Origin: Phycisphaerae bacterium
GTDB lineage: Bacteria; Planctomycetota; Phycisphaerae; Phycisphaerales; SM1A02
DNA: 64,000 bases
Direction: 5' to 3'
Assembly (NCBI GenBank): GCA_002717655.1
Contig: PBAY01000054.1
Span: 26,082-90,081 of the forward strand
Under the pieces are notes generated by a model, which worked only from the letters and a program-made list of their open reading frames with translations, was not told the origin of the DNA and did not search any database. Positions 1 through 8,389 of the stretch are shown here, one piece after another. A program made the translations under genes and the position numbers. Numbering within the stretch: position 1 is the first letter of the stretch; the number at the start of each line of letters is the position of its first letter.

Positions 1-40
1 CTATACAGCCGCTGTACTACCAGACCCCGCGAAAGGGACC

Positions 41-2650
41 ATGTCCAAGAATCTCGTCATCGTCGAATCACCCGCCAAGGCCAAGACGATCTCCAAGTAT
101 CTGGGATCGGACTTCGTGGTCGAAGCTTCGGTTGGACATGTTCGTGATCTGCCTCGATCGGCCAAGGGAGAACCGGTACCAGGTGTGGATCTGAACAACG
201 ATTTCCAACCCACCTACGTCGTGACGCCTGACGCCAAGAAGGTCATCAGCAACCTCAAGAAACTCGCCAAGGCCGCTGACACCGTCTGGTTTGCGACCGA
301 CCTTGATCGAGAAGGCGAAGCCATCGCATGGCACCTCGCCGAATGTCTTGGCGTGGATCCTGAACATGCTCAACGAGTGAAGTTCAATGCGATCACCAAG
401 AAGGAAATCGGGCGGGCCTTCGATGAACCACTGAATATCGATCTGGACAGGGTGAATGCTCAGCAGACACGTCGAATCGTGGATCGAATCGTTGGTTATC
501 AGGTCTCCCCTCTTCTCTGGAAACGTGTTGCACGCGGACTCAGTGCAGGCCGTGTCCAGTCCGTTGCCGTACGGATGGTCGTTGAGCGTGAACGTGAAAT
601 CCGGGCATTCGTGCCGGATGAATTCTGGCAAGTCACCGGCCGCTTCACCGCTGACGCGGAAAAGGCGTCCGAACTTGGAGACCAATGGCAACAGTTCATG
701 GCCGAACGGGATGAACGGGACAAGGGACCAAGCAAGAAACTCCAGACCCAGTGGCTGACTGAGAAATGCGGGATCACTGGATCACTGCACGAAATCGACG
801 GAAAGAGATTCGATCTTCGCATGACTGCGGATGGATTCGAATCACGTGGCAAAGGTGACCAGACGCATCAGGATCAGATCGTCGATCTCGCCACTCGCAT
901 TGGTCTCAAGGATCCCACACTCGACATCAAACCCGACCCGGAAGGCAAGGGACCTGCGACGAGATTGATCAAGGTGGCTGGTGATCTGGATCCAGCGACT
1001 CGATACAAGGTCACGGCCGTGGAGCGAAAGCAGTCGCGTTCACGCCCGCATGCACCATTCATCACGACTTCTCTCCAGGCTGCAGCAGCCAATACGCTCG
1101 GTTTCACCGCTTCACGCACCATGGGTGCTGCACAGCAGCTTTATCAAGGTGTCGCCCTGCCAGGCGAAGGTCAGATCGGACTCATCACCTACATGAGAAC
1201 CGACTCCACCCACCTCTCCCCGGAAGCGATGGAAGGTGCCCGGTCATACATTCTGGAGAACTGTGGCAAGGAGTACCTGCCAGACAAACCAAACCAGTAC
1301 TCCACGAGCAATCGCGATGCACAGGAAGCTCATGAAGCCATTCGTCCAACTGATCCATCACGTCATCCTGATTCGCTCCCTTCAACCGTAAAGGAAGAAC
1401 TCCGGAAGCTGTATGGACTCATCTGGCGTCAATTCATATCGAGCCAGATGGTTCACGCCGTCTGGGATCGAACCGACGTGAAACTGCAACGCTCCGACAA
1501 GGATACGGGGGTGATCTTCAGATGCAGTGGTCGCACGCTCGTCTTTGATGGCTTCTATCGAATCGCGGGAACACCCTCCTCCGAACGTGAACAGACCTTG
1601 CCGCAGATGGAGGAAGGCCAGATCTACGCTCCATTCTCAATGGAACCTGACCAACGCTTCACCACGCCTCCTCCGCGTTACAACGAAGCAAGTCTCGTCA
1701 AGAATCTTGAAGCTGAAGGCATCGGCCGTCCTTCCACCTACGCCTCCATCATCGATGTGATCCAGAAACGCGGATATGTGGAGAAGCTCGAGCGAGCCTT
1801 CCATCCGACGGATATCGGTGAAGTCGTGACCGACAAGTTGATCGAAGCCTTCCCTCAACTCATGGACCTGGGCTACACACGCATGATGGAAGCTGATCTT
1901 GATCGCATCGCTACCGGTGATGCGAACTGGATTGCAACACTCCACGAGTTCTACAAACCATTCGCGGATGCTCTGGAGCATGCACTCGAGAACATGTCAC
2001 ATGCACGGGCCGAGATCACACCCGCTGATTACGCCTGTCCCGAATGCGGCGCTCGAACGGCCTATCGACTCGGACGCAATGGCAAGTTCCTGTCCTGTTC
2101 CACCTATCCGGACTGTGATTTCGCCACCACGATCGACCGCCAGGGAAAGCCACTGCTCCAGCAGACCGTTGATGTCGCCTGCTCGGAAGGTTCGGACATG
2201 GTCCTGCGTAATGGTCGCTTCGGACCTTTCATCGCTTCGGTGCAGTATCCCGAAGTGAAGTACGTGGTCAATCTCGACAAGAACGGTGGAATCAAATATC
2301 CATCCATTCCGCCACTGACGACGGAACTGCCCTGTGGCAAATGTGATCGCACCCTGAATCTTCGCAATGGCAAACGAGGTCCCTGGCTGGGATGTTCCGG
2401 ATTCCCCAAGTGTCGTGGTCGCGGCAAATGGAAGGAACTGGAGGACGAGGTCCGCGAGGATCTCGAGAAACAGCTGGCAGCGCATGAGAAAGCCAATCCT
2501 CAGCATATTCCTACTCGTCGGGATGGAAGTGTCATCGAAGAAGGTACCCCGTCATCGGAACTGTTGATGCCAGGCCAGGAAGCTGATCTGGACATCCATC
2601 CCGAAGCCGCTGCCGAAAAGGCGCAGCAGCAGGATCCCCATGCAGCCTGA
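41..2650 (+). CDS. topA: DNA topoisomerase I (type IA)
   Basis: Relaxes negatively supercoiled DNA by single-strand cleavage and passage. The protein has 869 residues. The TOPRIM domain opens with VIVESPAKAK (Glu9) and carries the metal-binding DLDREGE at 87-93. The active-site tyrosine is Tyr384 in GLITYMRTDSTH. Two C-terminal zinc-ribbon units with CPEC and CGKC knuckles start near residues 666 and 764, followed by an acidic tail. The stretch between the FVPDEFW motif (near 190) and the APFITTSLQ motif (near 345) is longer than I expect for the E. coli enzyme. The ATG follows AAAGGGA. A short dyad, TACAGC/GCTGTA, lies at 4-16 upstream. The stop overlaps the start of the next gene by 11 bases, so the two are probably coupled. 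Identification is secure. Confidence 0.97.
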   Translation: MSKNLVIVESPAKAKTISKYLGSDFVVEASVGHVRDLPRSAKGEPVPGVDLNNDFQPTYVVTPDAKKVISNLKKLAKAADTVWFATDLDREGEAIAWHLAECLGVDPEHAQRVKFNAITKKEIGRAFDEPLNIDLDRVNAQQTRRIVDRIVGYQVSPLLWKRVARGLSAGRVQSVAVRMVVEREREIRAFVPDEFWQVTGRFTADAEKASELGDQWQQFMAERDERDKGPSKKLQTQWLTEKCGITGSLHEIDGKRFDLRMTADGFESRGKGDQTHQDQIVDLATRIGLKDPTLDIKPDPEGKGPATRLIKVAGDLDPATRYKVTAVERKQSRSRPHAPFITTSLQAAAANTLGFTASRTMGAAQQLYQGVALPGEGQIGLITYMRTDSTHLSPEAMEGARSYILENCGKEYLPDKPNQYSTSNRDAQEAHEAIRPTDPSRHPDSLPSTVKEELRKLYGLIWRQFISSQMVHAVWDRTDVKLQRSDKDTGVIFRCSGRTLVFDGFYRIAGTPSSEREQTLPQMEEGQIYAPFSMEPDQRFTTPPPRYNEASLVKNLEAEGIGRPSTYASIIDVIQKRGYVEKLERAFHPTDIGEVVTDKLIEAFPQLMDLGYTRMMEADLDRIATGDANWIATLHEFYKPFADALEHALENMSHARAEITPADYACPECGARTAYRLGRNGKFLSCSTYPDCDFATTIDRQGKPLLQQTVDVACSEGSDMVLRNGRFGPFIASVQYPEVKYVVNLDKNGGIKYPSIPPLTTELPCGKCDRTLNLRNGKRGPWLGCSGFPKCRGRGKWKELEDEVREDLEKQLAAHEKANPQHIPTRRDGSVIEEGTPSSELLMPGQEADLDIHPEAAAEKAQQQDPHAA

Positions 2651-3083
2651 ACAACCGGCAACCCGGTTGCCCTCACATGAACGTCGTGCCGCCATTCTCG
2701 ATGCTGCAGCATTGATCTTCGTTCGAAACGGATTTGCCGGCACGACTACACGTTCGCTGGCTGAAGCATGCGGTGTGGCTGAACCCGTTCTTTACCGACA
2801 TTTCCCAGGCAAGGAAGAACTGTTCGTTGCCGTTCTGGAAGAGCTTCTGAACCGATCGATTCAACATCTGGCGAACGCGAAGACGAAGTCGGACAGGATT
2901 GAAGCCATGCAGGCAGGGCTGGAGGCCGTTCTCCTCGCTGATGCCACCCCCGAATGCCGGAACGCAACCCAAGTCGTTCAGGATCATCGAGCATCATTTG
3001 AAGCGGCAATTGGCCCGGATGGCCCTCAGATCCTCGCTCAAGAACTGGGCCAACTCGTTCTTCGGCGACTGACGCGGGATTGA
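2640..3083 (+). CDS. TetR/AcrR family transcriptional regulator, short
   Basis: Probable one-component repressor of 147 residues. Residues about 14-60 form a typical TetR helix-turn-helix (RRAAILDAAALIFVRNGF, then TTTRSLAEACGV and VLYRHFPGKEELF). The rest is much shorter than the usual 120-150 residue ligand domain of this family, so ligand binding or dimerisation may be reduced. The gene starts inside the end of topA (11-base overlap) and stops 28 bases before ispG, so it sits in a topA-tetR-ispG series on one strand. I see no frameshift that would restore a longer C-terminus. The target is unknown. DNA binding is a family inference. Confidence 0.85.
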   Translation: MQPEQPATRLPSHERRAAILDAAALIFVRNGFAGTTTRSLAEACGVAEPVLYRHFPGKEELFVAVLEELLNRSIQHLANAKTKSDRIEAMQAGLEAVLLADATPECRNATQVVQDHRASFEAAIGPDGPQILAQELGQLVLRRLTRD

Positions 3084-3111
3084 GCAGTCTTCACTGCTAC
3101 AATTTCCCTGG

Positions 3112-4365
3112 ATGAACGAACGAAGACCAACCCGACAGATCTCTATCGGCAATGACCATACCGGCGTGGTTCGCGTCGGAGGAGATGCTCCTGTTGCCGT
3201 GCAGACGATGACCGCAGGCTATACCTATGAAATCGATGCCTGCGTAGCCGAGATCAATAGAATGGCAGAAGCCGGGGCCGACATCGTCCGTGTTGCGGTG
3301 CCCCAGCGGAAGGATACGGAAGCACTCAAGGAAATCCTTGATCAAACCAGCGTGCCAATCGTGGCCGACGTCCACTTCCACTACAAGCGTGCACTTGAAG
3401 CCATCGAAGCAGGTATTCACAAGATCCGTCTGAACCCTGGAAACATCTCTGATCGCGATCAGGTCAACAGTGTGATCGACGCCTGTGCGGAACGAGGTAT
3501 TCCGATCCGCGTGGGTGTCAATGAAGGATCGATCATTGAACGCAAGGACAAGGCCCTGCGACAGGAAGAACTGGGCAAGTTCTTCGCCGATCGACGACAG
3601 GGACATCTGATTGCACTCATGATCGCCAAACTTGAAGAGTACATGGAAATATTCGAGCAACGGAATTTCCATGATGTCTGCATCAGTGCCAAGTCCATGG
3701 ATCCACGACTCGTCATTGATGTCTACCGCGAGATCAGCAAGCGATTCGACTATCCACTTCACCTCGGCGTCACCCATGCCGGCCCCAAGGAAACCGGCAC
3801 CATTCGAAGCGTGGTTGCACTTGGAACGCTCCTCGCAACGGGTATTGGCGACACCATTCGTATCTCCTACGCGAATGATCCCGTCTATGAGGTGGAAGAT
3901 GGCCTTGAAATGCTCTACTGCCTCGGACTGAGAGAACGACGAGGCGTAGAACTCATTGCATGCCCCACCTGTGGACGAATTCAGGTGGATCTTTTCGAAC
4001 TCGTACAGAATGTACGCAAAAAGCTCGAAGCTGAGATCGAGTTGCCGATCAAGGTTGCCGTGATGGGCTGCATCGTCAACGGACCCGGAGAAGCAGAAGG
4101 CGCCGATGTGGCTGTCTTCGCAGGTGATCGACGAGGAATCATCTACGTCCAGGGTGAACGAGTAGCGAATGTTCCCGAAGAGGAAATTCTTGACCGTCTT
4201 CTGGAAGAATGCATAAACTTCGAAGCACGCGTTCGATCAGGCGAAGTCACGTTGGGCGAAAAGTCCGTGGAAATCAAGCCGCCCGACCCGATTGGTGAAT
4301 TGGGCAGTGGTATCGAAAAGATCGAAGCCGGACAGGTTGAACAGCTCACGATCAGAAAATCATGA
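3112..4365 (+). CDS. ispG: 4-hydroxy-3-methylbut-2-en-1-yl diphosphate synthase
   Basis: Penultimate enzyme of the non-mevalonate (MEP) isoprenoid pathway. It is an iron-sulfur protein that reduces MEcPP to HMBPP. At 417 residues it matches the compact bacterial form without the plant/chlamydial insert. The N-terminal TIM-barrel half shows VAVQTMT and the middle shows IRVGVNEGS. The 4Fe-4S ligands are Cys284 and Cys287 (ACPTCGR) and Cys320 (VMGCIVNGPGE), with the conserved Glu in the last motif. It lies 28 bases behind the TetR gene. A prenyl synthase and dxs follow within 6 kb, giving a partial pathway cluster. Identification is secure. Confidence 0.96.
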   Translation: MNERRPTRQISIGNDHTGVVRVGGDAPVAVQTMTAGYTYEIDACVAEINRMAEAGADIVRVAVPQRKDTEALKEILDQTSVPIVADVHFHYKRALEAIEAGIHKIRLNPGNISDRDQVNSVIDACAERGIPIRVGVNEGSIIERKDKALRQEELGKFFADRRQGHLIALMIAKLEEYMEIFEQRNFHDVCISAKSMDPRLVIDVYREISKRFDYPLHLGVTHAGPKETGTIRSVVALGTLLATGIGDTIRISYANDPVYEVEDGLEMLYCLGLRERRGVELIACPTCGRIQVDLFELVQNVRKKLEAEIELPIKVAVMGCIVNGPGEAEGADVAVFAGDRRGIIYVQGERVANVPEEEILDRLLEECINFEARVRSGEVTLGEKSVEIKPPDPIGELGSGIEKIEAGQVEQLTIRKS

Positions 4366-4450
4366 GCCTTCGCCCTCGTATTCAACAACCAGACTGCCAG
4401 ATGCGACCGTCCGGATGATTCATCCGTATGATTCCGCTGAGGTCTCTTTC

Positions 4451-5398
4451 ATGTCCCAACAACACATTCCGAACAGACGACACGGGCTCACAATCATTGA
4501 ATTGTTGATCGTATTCGGAATCATCGGCATCCTCCTCGCGCTGGTCATGACTGCCGTGATGGGCGCAAAAGGCCAGGGAAAGAAGCTTCAGGAAAAGAAC
4601 TCGATTCGCCAACTTGGCAATGGTTGGCTGAAGTACTCGCAGCTGCATCGCGATCGAGTCATGCCGGGGTGGCTCTCCACGAATACCCAGGAAGACTGGG
4701 AATCAACAATCCTCTATCCAGACGGCCAGATTGTCCCTCCGGCTCCTTCATTCTCCAGCGGCCTGCCGAACATCGCTGGACCATGGACCTATCGACTGCT
4801 GCCATACGTAGACAATGAGATCAGTATCTTTCGGGAACACCTGGATCGTGATCCGCTGAATCACTGGTCCGATCTGGATACGGACAAACGACAGGAAATC
4901 GGCGAGCAGCCCGGCTTCGGCATGAATGCCTACTTCATGGGCGGTGTATGGGATCGCTGGTACAACAACATGTCCAGAACCCATCCCAGATTCAGCAAAT
5001 CACTCAATGCACTGGGCAAGAAGGTGAACCTGCCAGTCACCTCCCTGTCCATGATGAGAAATCCCTCGACGGTGATCACCTTCATCTCCAATGCGGGAGG
5101 AACCAAAGGGGAACTGCTGCTGGCTGCCGACGATGATCCAGGGCACTGGCTGGCTACGCCTCATCGATTGGGCGAAGAAGGGCAATGGTCGATCAACGAT
5201 CGCGGAGAAATCGAACTGATCAAGGGAACCTCCGCACCCATCGGCCGACATGGAGGAAGGCCGGTGACCTGGCATCCCGATGGACATGTCGAATCGATTT
5301 CGCTTGAAAAGCTACGTGATCAGCAACGCTGGATTGACCGGGCAGAGGACGTACCGGGATATCCCGCAGAGAATTTCTGGTACGAGGAAGATCGCTGA
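4451..5398 (+). CDS. Prepilin-type N-terminal cleavage/methylation protein
   Basis: Predicted pseudopilin-like secreted protein of 315 residues. The start is the ATG at 4451, with GAGG 8 bases upstream. Earlier in-frame starts (4415, 4292) would add an unrelated leader. The N-terminus is a class III signal: RRHG, cleavage after Gly12, then LTIIE with Glu at +5, followed by a hydrophobic helix (residues about 15-36). The remainder resembles the large periplasmic domain of planctomycete DUF1559-like prepilin proteins, including a C-terminal GRHGGRPVTWHPDGHVE stretch (H-x-G then DGHV). No pilus assembly genes are adjacent, so it probably relies on a peptidase encoded elsewhere. Its role is unknown. 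It converges on the next gene with a 19-base gap. Confidence 0.8.
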   Translation: MSQQHIPNRRHGLTIIELLIVFGIIGILLALVMTAVMGAKGQGKKLQEKNSIRQLGNGWLKYSQLHRDRVMPGWLSTNTQEDWESTILYPDGQIVPPAPSFSSGLPNIAGPWTYRLLPYVDNEISIFREHLDRDPLNHWSDLDTDKRQEIGEQPGFGMNAYFMGGVWDRWYNNMSRTHPRFSKSLNALGKKVNLPVTSLSMMRNPSTVITFISNAGGTKGELLLAADDDPGHWLATPHRLGEEGQWSINDRGEIELIKGTSAPIGRHGGRPVTWHPDGHVESISLEKLRDQQRWIDRAEDVPGYPAENFWYEEDR

Positions 5399-5417
5399 TC
5401 TCAAGAAGTTGAATCAA

Positions 5418-6659
5418 TCAGCGTTGCTGTGACGCACGCTGATTCATCTGCATCATCGCCATGTTCACGGACTGCCTGAGCATCCTGAGATGGGATCTGG
5501 ACAAGCTTGAATTCTCAAGATCAACACTGATCGCAGGCAGCCAACGAGTCTCCACCGGAACATAGCCAAGCTGCTCGAGACGTTGACCCAGATCCTGCAT
5601 GTGCCCGGCACCATAGACCACGGAAACAAGTTCATAACCTTCAGTCAGATGATCTTGAAGCTGATCGATGACGACCTGATTGCGTTCGTCAATGAGAATT
5701 CTGCCGGTACCTTCGCCAAGCTCCCGAATCGCGACATTCACCGATTCTTCACGACCGAGCAATTCGACGAGCAGCACCTTGATTCCATCCGTCACACCCC
5801 CACCAGTCATCAGATCCATGGCTGGCAGAAGACGAAGAAATAGTTTGGCGATACCGGCGGGAAGACTGCTGCCTTCCAACATGCCAGACAGTCCTTCAAG
5901 ATCGACATTCGTTTCGGCAAAGCGTGCCTTCAAATCCTCCCAGGACATGTCACAGACGACCCAGTCGTCACGCTCATAAGGCAGCACGGCCAACTGGAAC
6001 TCCAGTTTCAGACCGGTGGCCAATGATTCCTGAATGCCTTCAGCGGCGAAGACCGGAACCCCGAGATCGACTGTAGCCACGATATCCCCGGCGTCACCTT
6101 CCCCACCTGCGAAACCGTCCGCACCATGACTGGTCACACTTGTGAGATTCCCATTTCGGTTCAGGACCATCGGATTGCCCCAGGCATCAGTCCGGAGATT
6201 GCGAACCGCATCAACCAGTCGACGGTCATGAAGCTGGATGGCAACCTGCAGCTGCTCGATGGACTCGATCGGTGGCGTATCCATGCTTGAAACCGAACCA
6301 ATGGCCTGTGCCAGCCAGTCAACAGCCTCCTGAGTTACTTCTCGACGCTTCTCATTCGAGACTCCTTCAGGAATGGTCATGGTTACGCGTGGCATCACGG
6401 ATTCATAGAGCACCAGATCGGAATCCTGTACCAGTTCTTCCACGGCGTTGTAGAAGGATCCATCACCGATGTGGGTGACACCAACCAGCCAGATGCCGGA
6501 TTCATCTTCCAGATCTCTGGCATATCGCCGGGAAGCCAGTTTCAGCGTCGCATGCTTGTCGGTTTCAACCGTCGAATCCATCCAGGAAAGCGAGGAAGCT
6601 TCTTCGGGCGCGGATGAAATCAGCCCAGTAGACAGAAGGACTACCAATGATTCAAACAT
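5418..6659 (-). CDS. TraB/GumN (TIKI-like) family protein
   Basis: 413-residue protein related to the TraB/GumN/TIKI family, members of which are proposed metal-dependent proteases. The N-terminus (FESLVVLLSTGLISSAP) looks like a short signal peptide. The first family motif is GVTHIGDGSFY near residue 61. The C-terminal motif VYGAGHMQDLGQRLEQLGY (near 365) is the usual G-x-x-H element and helix. The start ATG has GGGAG nine bases upstream. It follows the ExbB-like gene by 24 bases on the same strand and probably shares its transcript. The acidic middle part (about 110-230) is variable. The substrate is unknown. Confidence 0.75.
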   Translation of the reverse strand: MFESLVVLLSTGLISSAPEEASSLSWMDSTVETDKHATLKLASRRYARDLEDESGIWLVGVTHIGDGSFYNAVEELVQDSDLVLYESVMPRVTMTIPEGVSNEKRREVTQEAVDWLAQAIGSVSSMDTPPIESIEQLQVAIQLHDRRLVDAVRNLRTDAWGNPMVLNRNGNLTSVTSHGADGFAGGEGDAGDIVATVDLGVPVFAAEGIQESLATGLKLEFQLAVLPYERDDWVVCDMSWEDLKARFAETNVDLEGLSGMLEGSSLPAGIAKLFLRLLPAMDLMTGGGVTDGIKVLLVELLGREESVNVAIRELGEGTGRILIDERNQVVIDQLQDHLTEGYELVSVVYGAGHMQDLGQRLEQLGYVPVETRWLPAISVDLENSSLSRSHLRMLRQSVNMAMMQMNQRASQQR

Positions 6660-6683
6660 GCTTTGTCACTCCCACCACGACGA

Positions 6684-7349
6684 TCAAACGGGATCGTCGA
6701 TACCTACATGAACAGCAACCTTCTGAACTTCCTTGTAACCCTCCTGAGTCGAGGCAATCAAGGTCTCAAGTCGGTCCACTGCCGAAGATGACTGACCCTT
6801 GAACACCATGTAGGGGAAAAGGGTGATCAAGGCGACAATCAGACCAAAGGCGGTTGTCAACAAGGCCGCAGCAATGCCACCAGCGACATCGCGTGGATCA
6901 GTCAAGGCCGAATCACCGCCGAGAAGTTCAAAGCTCTGGATGATGCCGATGACGGTGCCGAGAATCCCAAGCAGTGGCGAGGCCGTGATGATGGTCGACA
7001 TCGTCAGCATGTAGCGATCGAATCGCCGCCTTTCATCATCGACCGCTTCAAGCGCCACCGCATCTCCTGCCCCATCATCGATGAGCCTTTTGGCCACACG
7101 GCCATAAGGGGTTCGGTCCGCAACCAGAAGATCTTCAACACGCCCCTTTTCACCCTTGCGCAAAGCCGAGTTCATCTCGGAGAGGCGACGAAGACTTGCC
7201 CTGCCGTTGACGGCGAGCCAGAAGATGGACCTTTCAATGATCAACGTCACGCTGACAATGCTCAGAAGCAGCAATGGGATCATGACGTAACCGCCGCGGT
7301 TCAAAAGCATCCCGATATCGCCGAAGAAAGTGTCCATGGCGGTTATCAT
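6684..7349 (-). CDS. MotA/TolQ/ExbB proton channel family protein
   Basis: Inner-membrane proton channel subunit of 221 residues. Three membrane segments are visible: residues about 21-41 (YVMIPLLLLSIVSVTLIIER), about 119-143 (IITASPLLGILGTVIGIIQSF) and about 164-188 (GIAAALLTTAFGLIVALITLF). The last two carry the family's LLGILGTVIG and ALLTTAFGL signatures. ExbB/TolQ proteins normally pair with an ExbD/TolR stator, but no such partner is next to it. The downstream gene is a TraB/GumN protein instead. The ATG at 7349 has GGGAG close by; a second ATG at 7337 is possible. It is divergent from the prenyl synthase, leaving about 50 bases for two promoters. Confidence 0.85.
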   Translation of the reverse strand: MITAMDTFFGDIGMLLNRGGYVMIPLLLLSIVSVTLIIERSIFWLAVNGRASLRRLSEMNSALRKGEKGRVEDLLVADRTPYGRVAKRLIDDGAGDAVALEAVDDERRRFDRYMLTMSTIITASPLLGILGTVIGIIQSFELLGGDSALTDPRDVAGGIAAALLTTAFGLIVALITLFPYMVFKGQSSSAVDRLETLIASTQEGYKEVQKVAVHVGIDDPV

Positions 7350-7398
7350 AAGCTCCCGCGGGTTTCACCGCGCCCAGCACACCCAACGGGGAAATCAA

Positions 7399-8304
7399 AT
7401 GTCTTCTTCTCAAACCTGTGAGGCTCCAGCGACCGTCATGGAATACATCCAACGGCCCTCGGCCATGATCCAGAACTATCTTGAGTCCTCGATCAAATGG
7501 GACCTGCTCCCCGCACATCTTGCGGATACAGCCAGATACGGAACGCTTGATGGAGGTAAGAGGATCCGTCCGGTCCTGGTACTTCTGACCTGTGAAGCAC
7601 TTGGTGGAAATCCCGAAGAGGCGCTGCCCGCAGCAGCCGCACTGGAACTTGTCCACTGTTTCAGTCTGATTCATGATGATCTACCTGCATTGGACAATGA
7701 TGTGCTTCGACGTGGCAGACCCACTGTTCATGTCCACGCTGGTGAACCAATGGCCATCCTTGCAGGTGATCTGCTGCTGGCCATGGCCTTCGGTGAACTC
7801 GCGGGAATGAAAATGCCTTCGGATTGCATCGCCGCTCTGGTGGAAGAACTGGCCAATGGAACACGCGACATGGTGGTTGGACAGGTCTTCGATACGCTCG
7901 GCGGACTGCCCGAGGACATCGAGCCACTTGAACAACTTCAGATGGTTCATCGAAACAAGACCGGCGCCCTGCTGCGAGCCGCCTGCCGAATGGGAGCATT
8001 ATGTGCCCATGCGGATGGGGACAAGCTCGACATCATGACCACCTATGGCGAAGCAGTTGGCCTGATGTTCCAGGTCGTCGACGATCTCCTGGATGTCACA
8101 CAATCCGCAGAACATGTAGGCAAGGCCACGGGCAAGGACTCCGCCCTCGGAAAGAGGACCTACCCCGGGCTTCTGGGCATCAAGGGTTCCGAAACCGTGA
8201 TCGATGAGCTCTGCCAGCAAGCCTGTGATGCCATGGCTCCTCTGGCAGAGAAGGCGATTCCGCTTCAGGAATTGTGTAGATATATGGCGATCCGGACCAG
8301 ATGA
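7399..8304 (+). CDS. ispA: Polyprenyl (farnesyl/geranylgeranyl) diphosphate synthase
   Basis: Condenses isopentenyl diphosphate units into C15-C20 prenyl diphosphates. 301 residues from the ATG at 7399, behind an ACGGGGA ribosome site. A GTG/ATG further upstream would run into the divergent gene's start. The first Asp-rich motif is HDDLPALDND and the second is VVDDLLDVT. GGKRIRPVL and TGKDSALGKRTYPGL are also typical of IspA-type enzymes. It sits 85 bases upstream of dxs, an arrangement common in bacteria. Product chain length cannot be read from the sequence with confidence, so the symbol is given for the family. Confidence 0.93.
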   Translation: MSSSQTCEAPATVMEYIQRPSAMIQNYLESSIKWDLLPAHLADTARYGTLDGGKRIRPVLVLLTCEALGGNPEEALPAAAALELVHCFSLIHDDLPALDNDVLRRGRPTVHVHAGEPMAILAGDLLLAMAFGELAGMKMPSDCIAALVEELANGTRDMVVGQVFDTLGGLPEDIEPLEQLQMVHRNKTGALLRAACRMGALCAHADGDKLDIMTTYGEAVGLMFQVVDDLLDVTQSAEHVGKATGKDSALGKRTYPGLLGIKGSETVIDELCQQACDAMAPLAEKAIPLQELCRYMAIRTR

Positions 8305-8335
8305 CCCTACACTTCAGGGAATCAAATTAGGCCTC

Positions 8336-8357
8336 CAACCCTCTCTGTTGAGGGTTG
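8336..8357 (+). promoter_or_regulatory. Perfect hairpin in the ispA-dxs gap
   Basis: CAACCCTC (8336-8343) and GAGGGTTG (8350-8357) form an 8-bp perfect stem with a 6-base loop. It is not followed by a T-run, so it is unlikely to be an intrinsic terminator. It lies 32 bases before the dxs start and could set mRNA stability or dxs translation. Function is unproven. Confidence 0.4.
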
Positions 8358-8389
8358 CGGGTACTTGAAACCGCGAGGGGCGAGATCGC

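Noticed and set aside
68..691. 207-residue minus-strand frame opposite topA
   Set aside because: Shadow of the topA reading frame; no homology or ribosome site.
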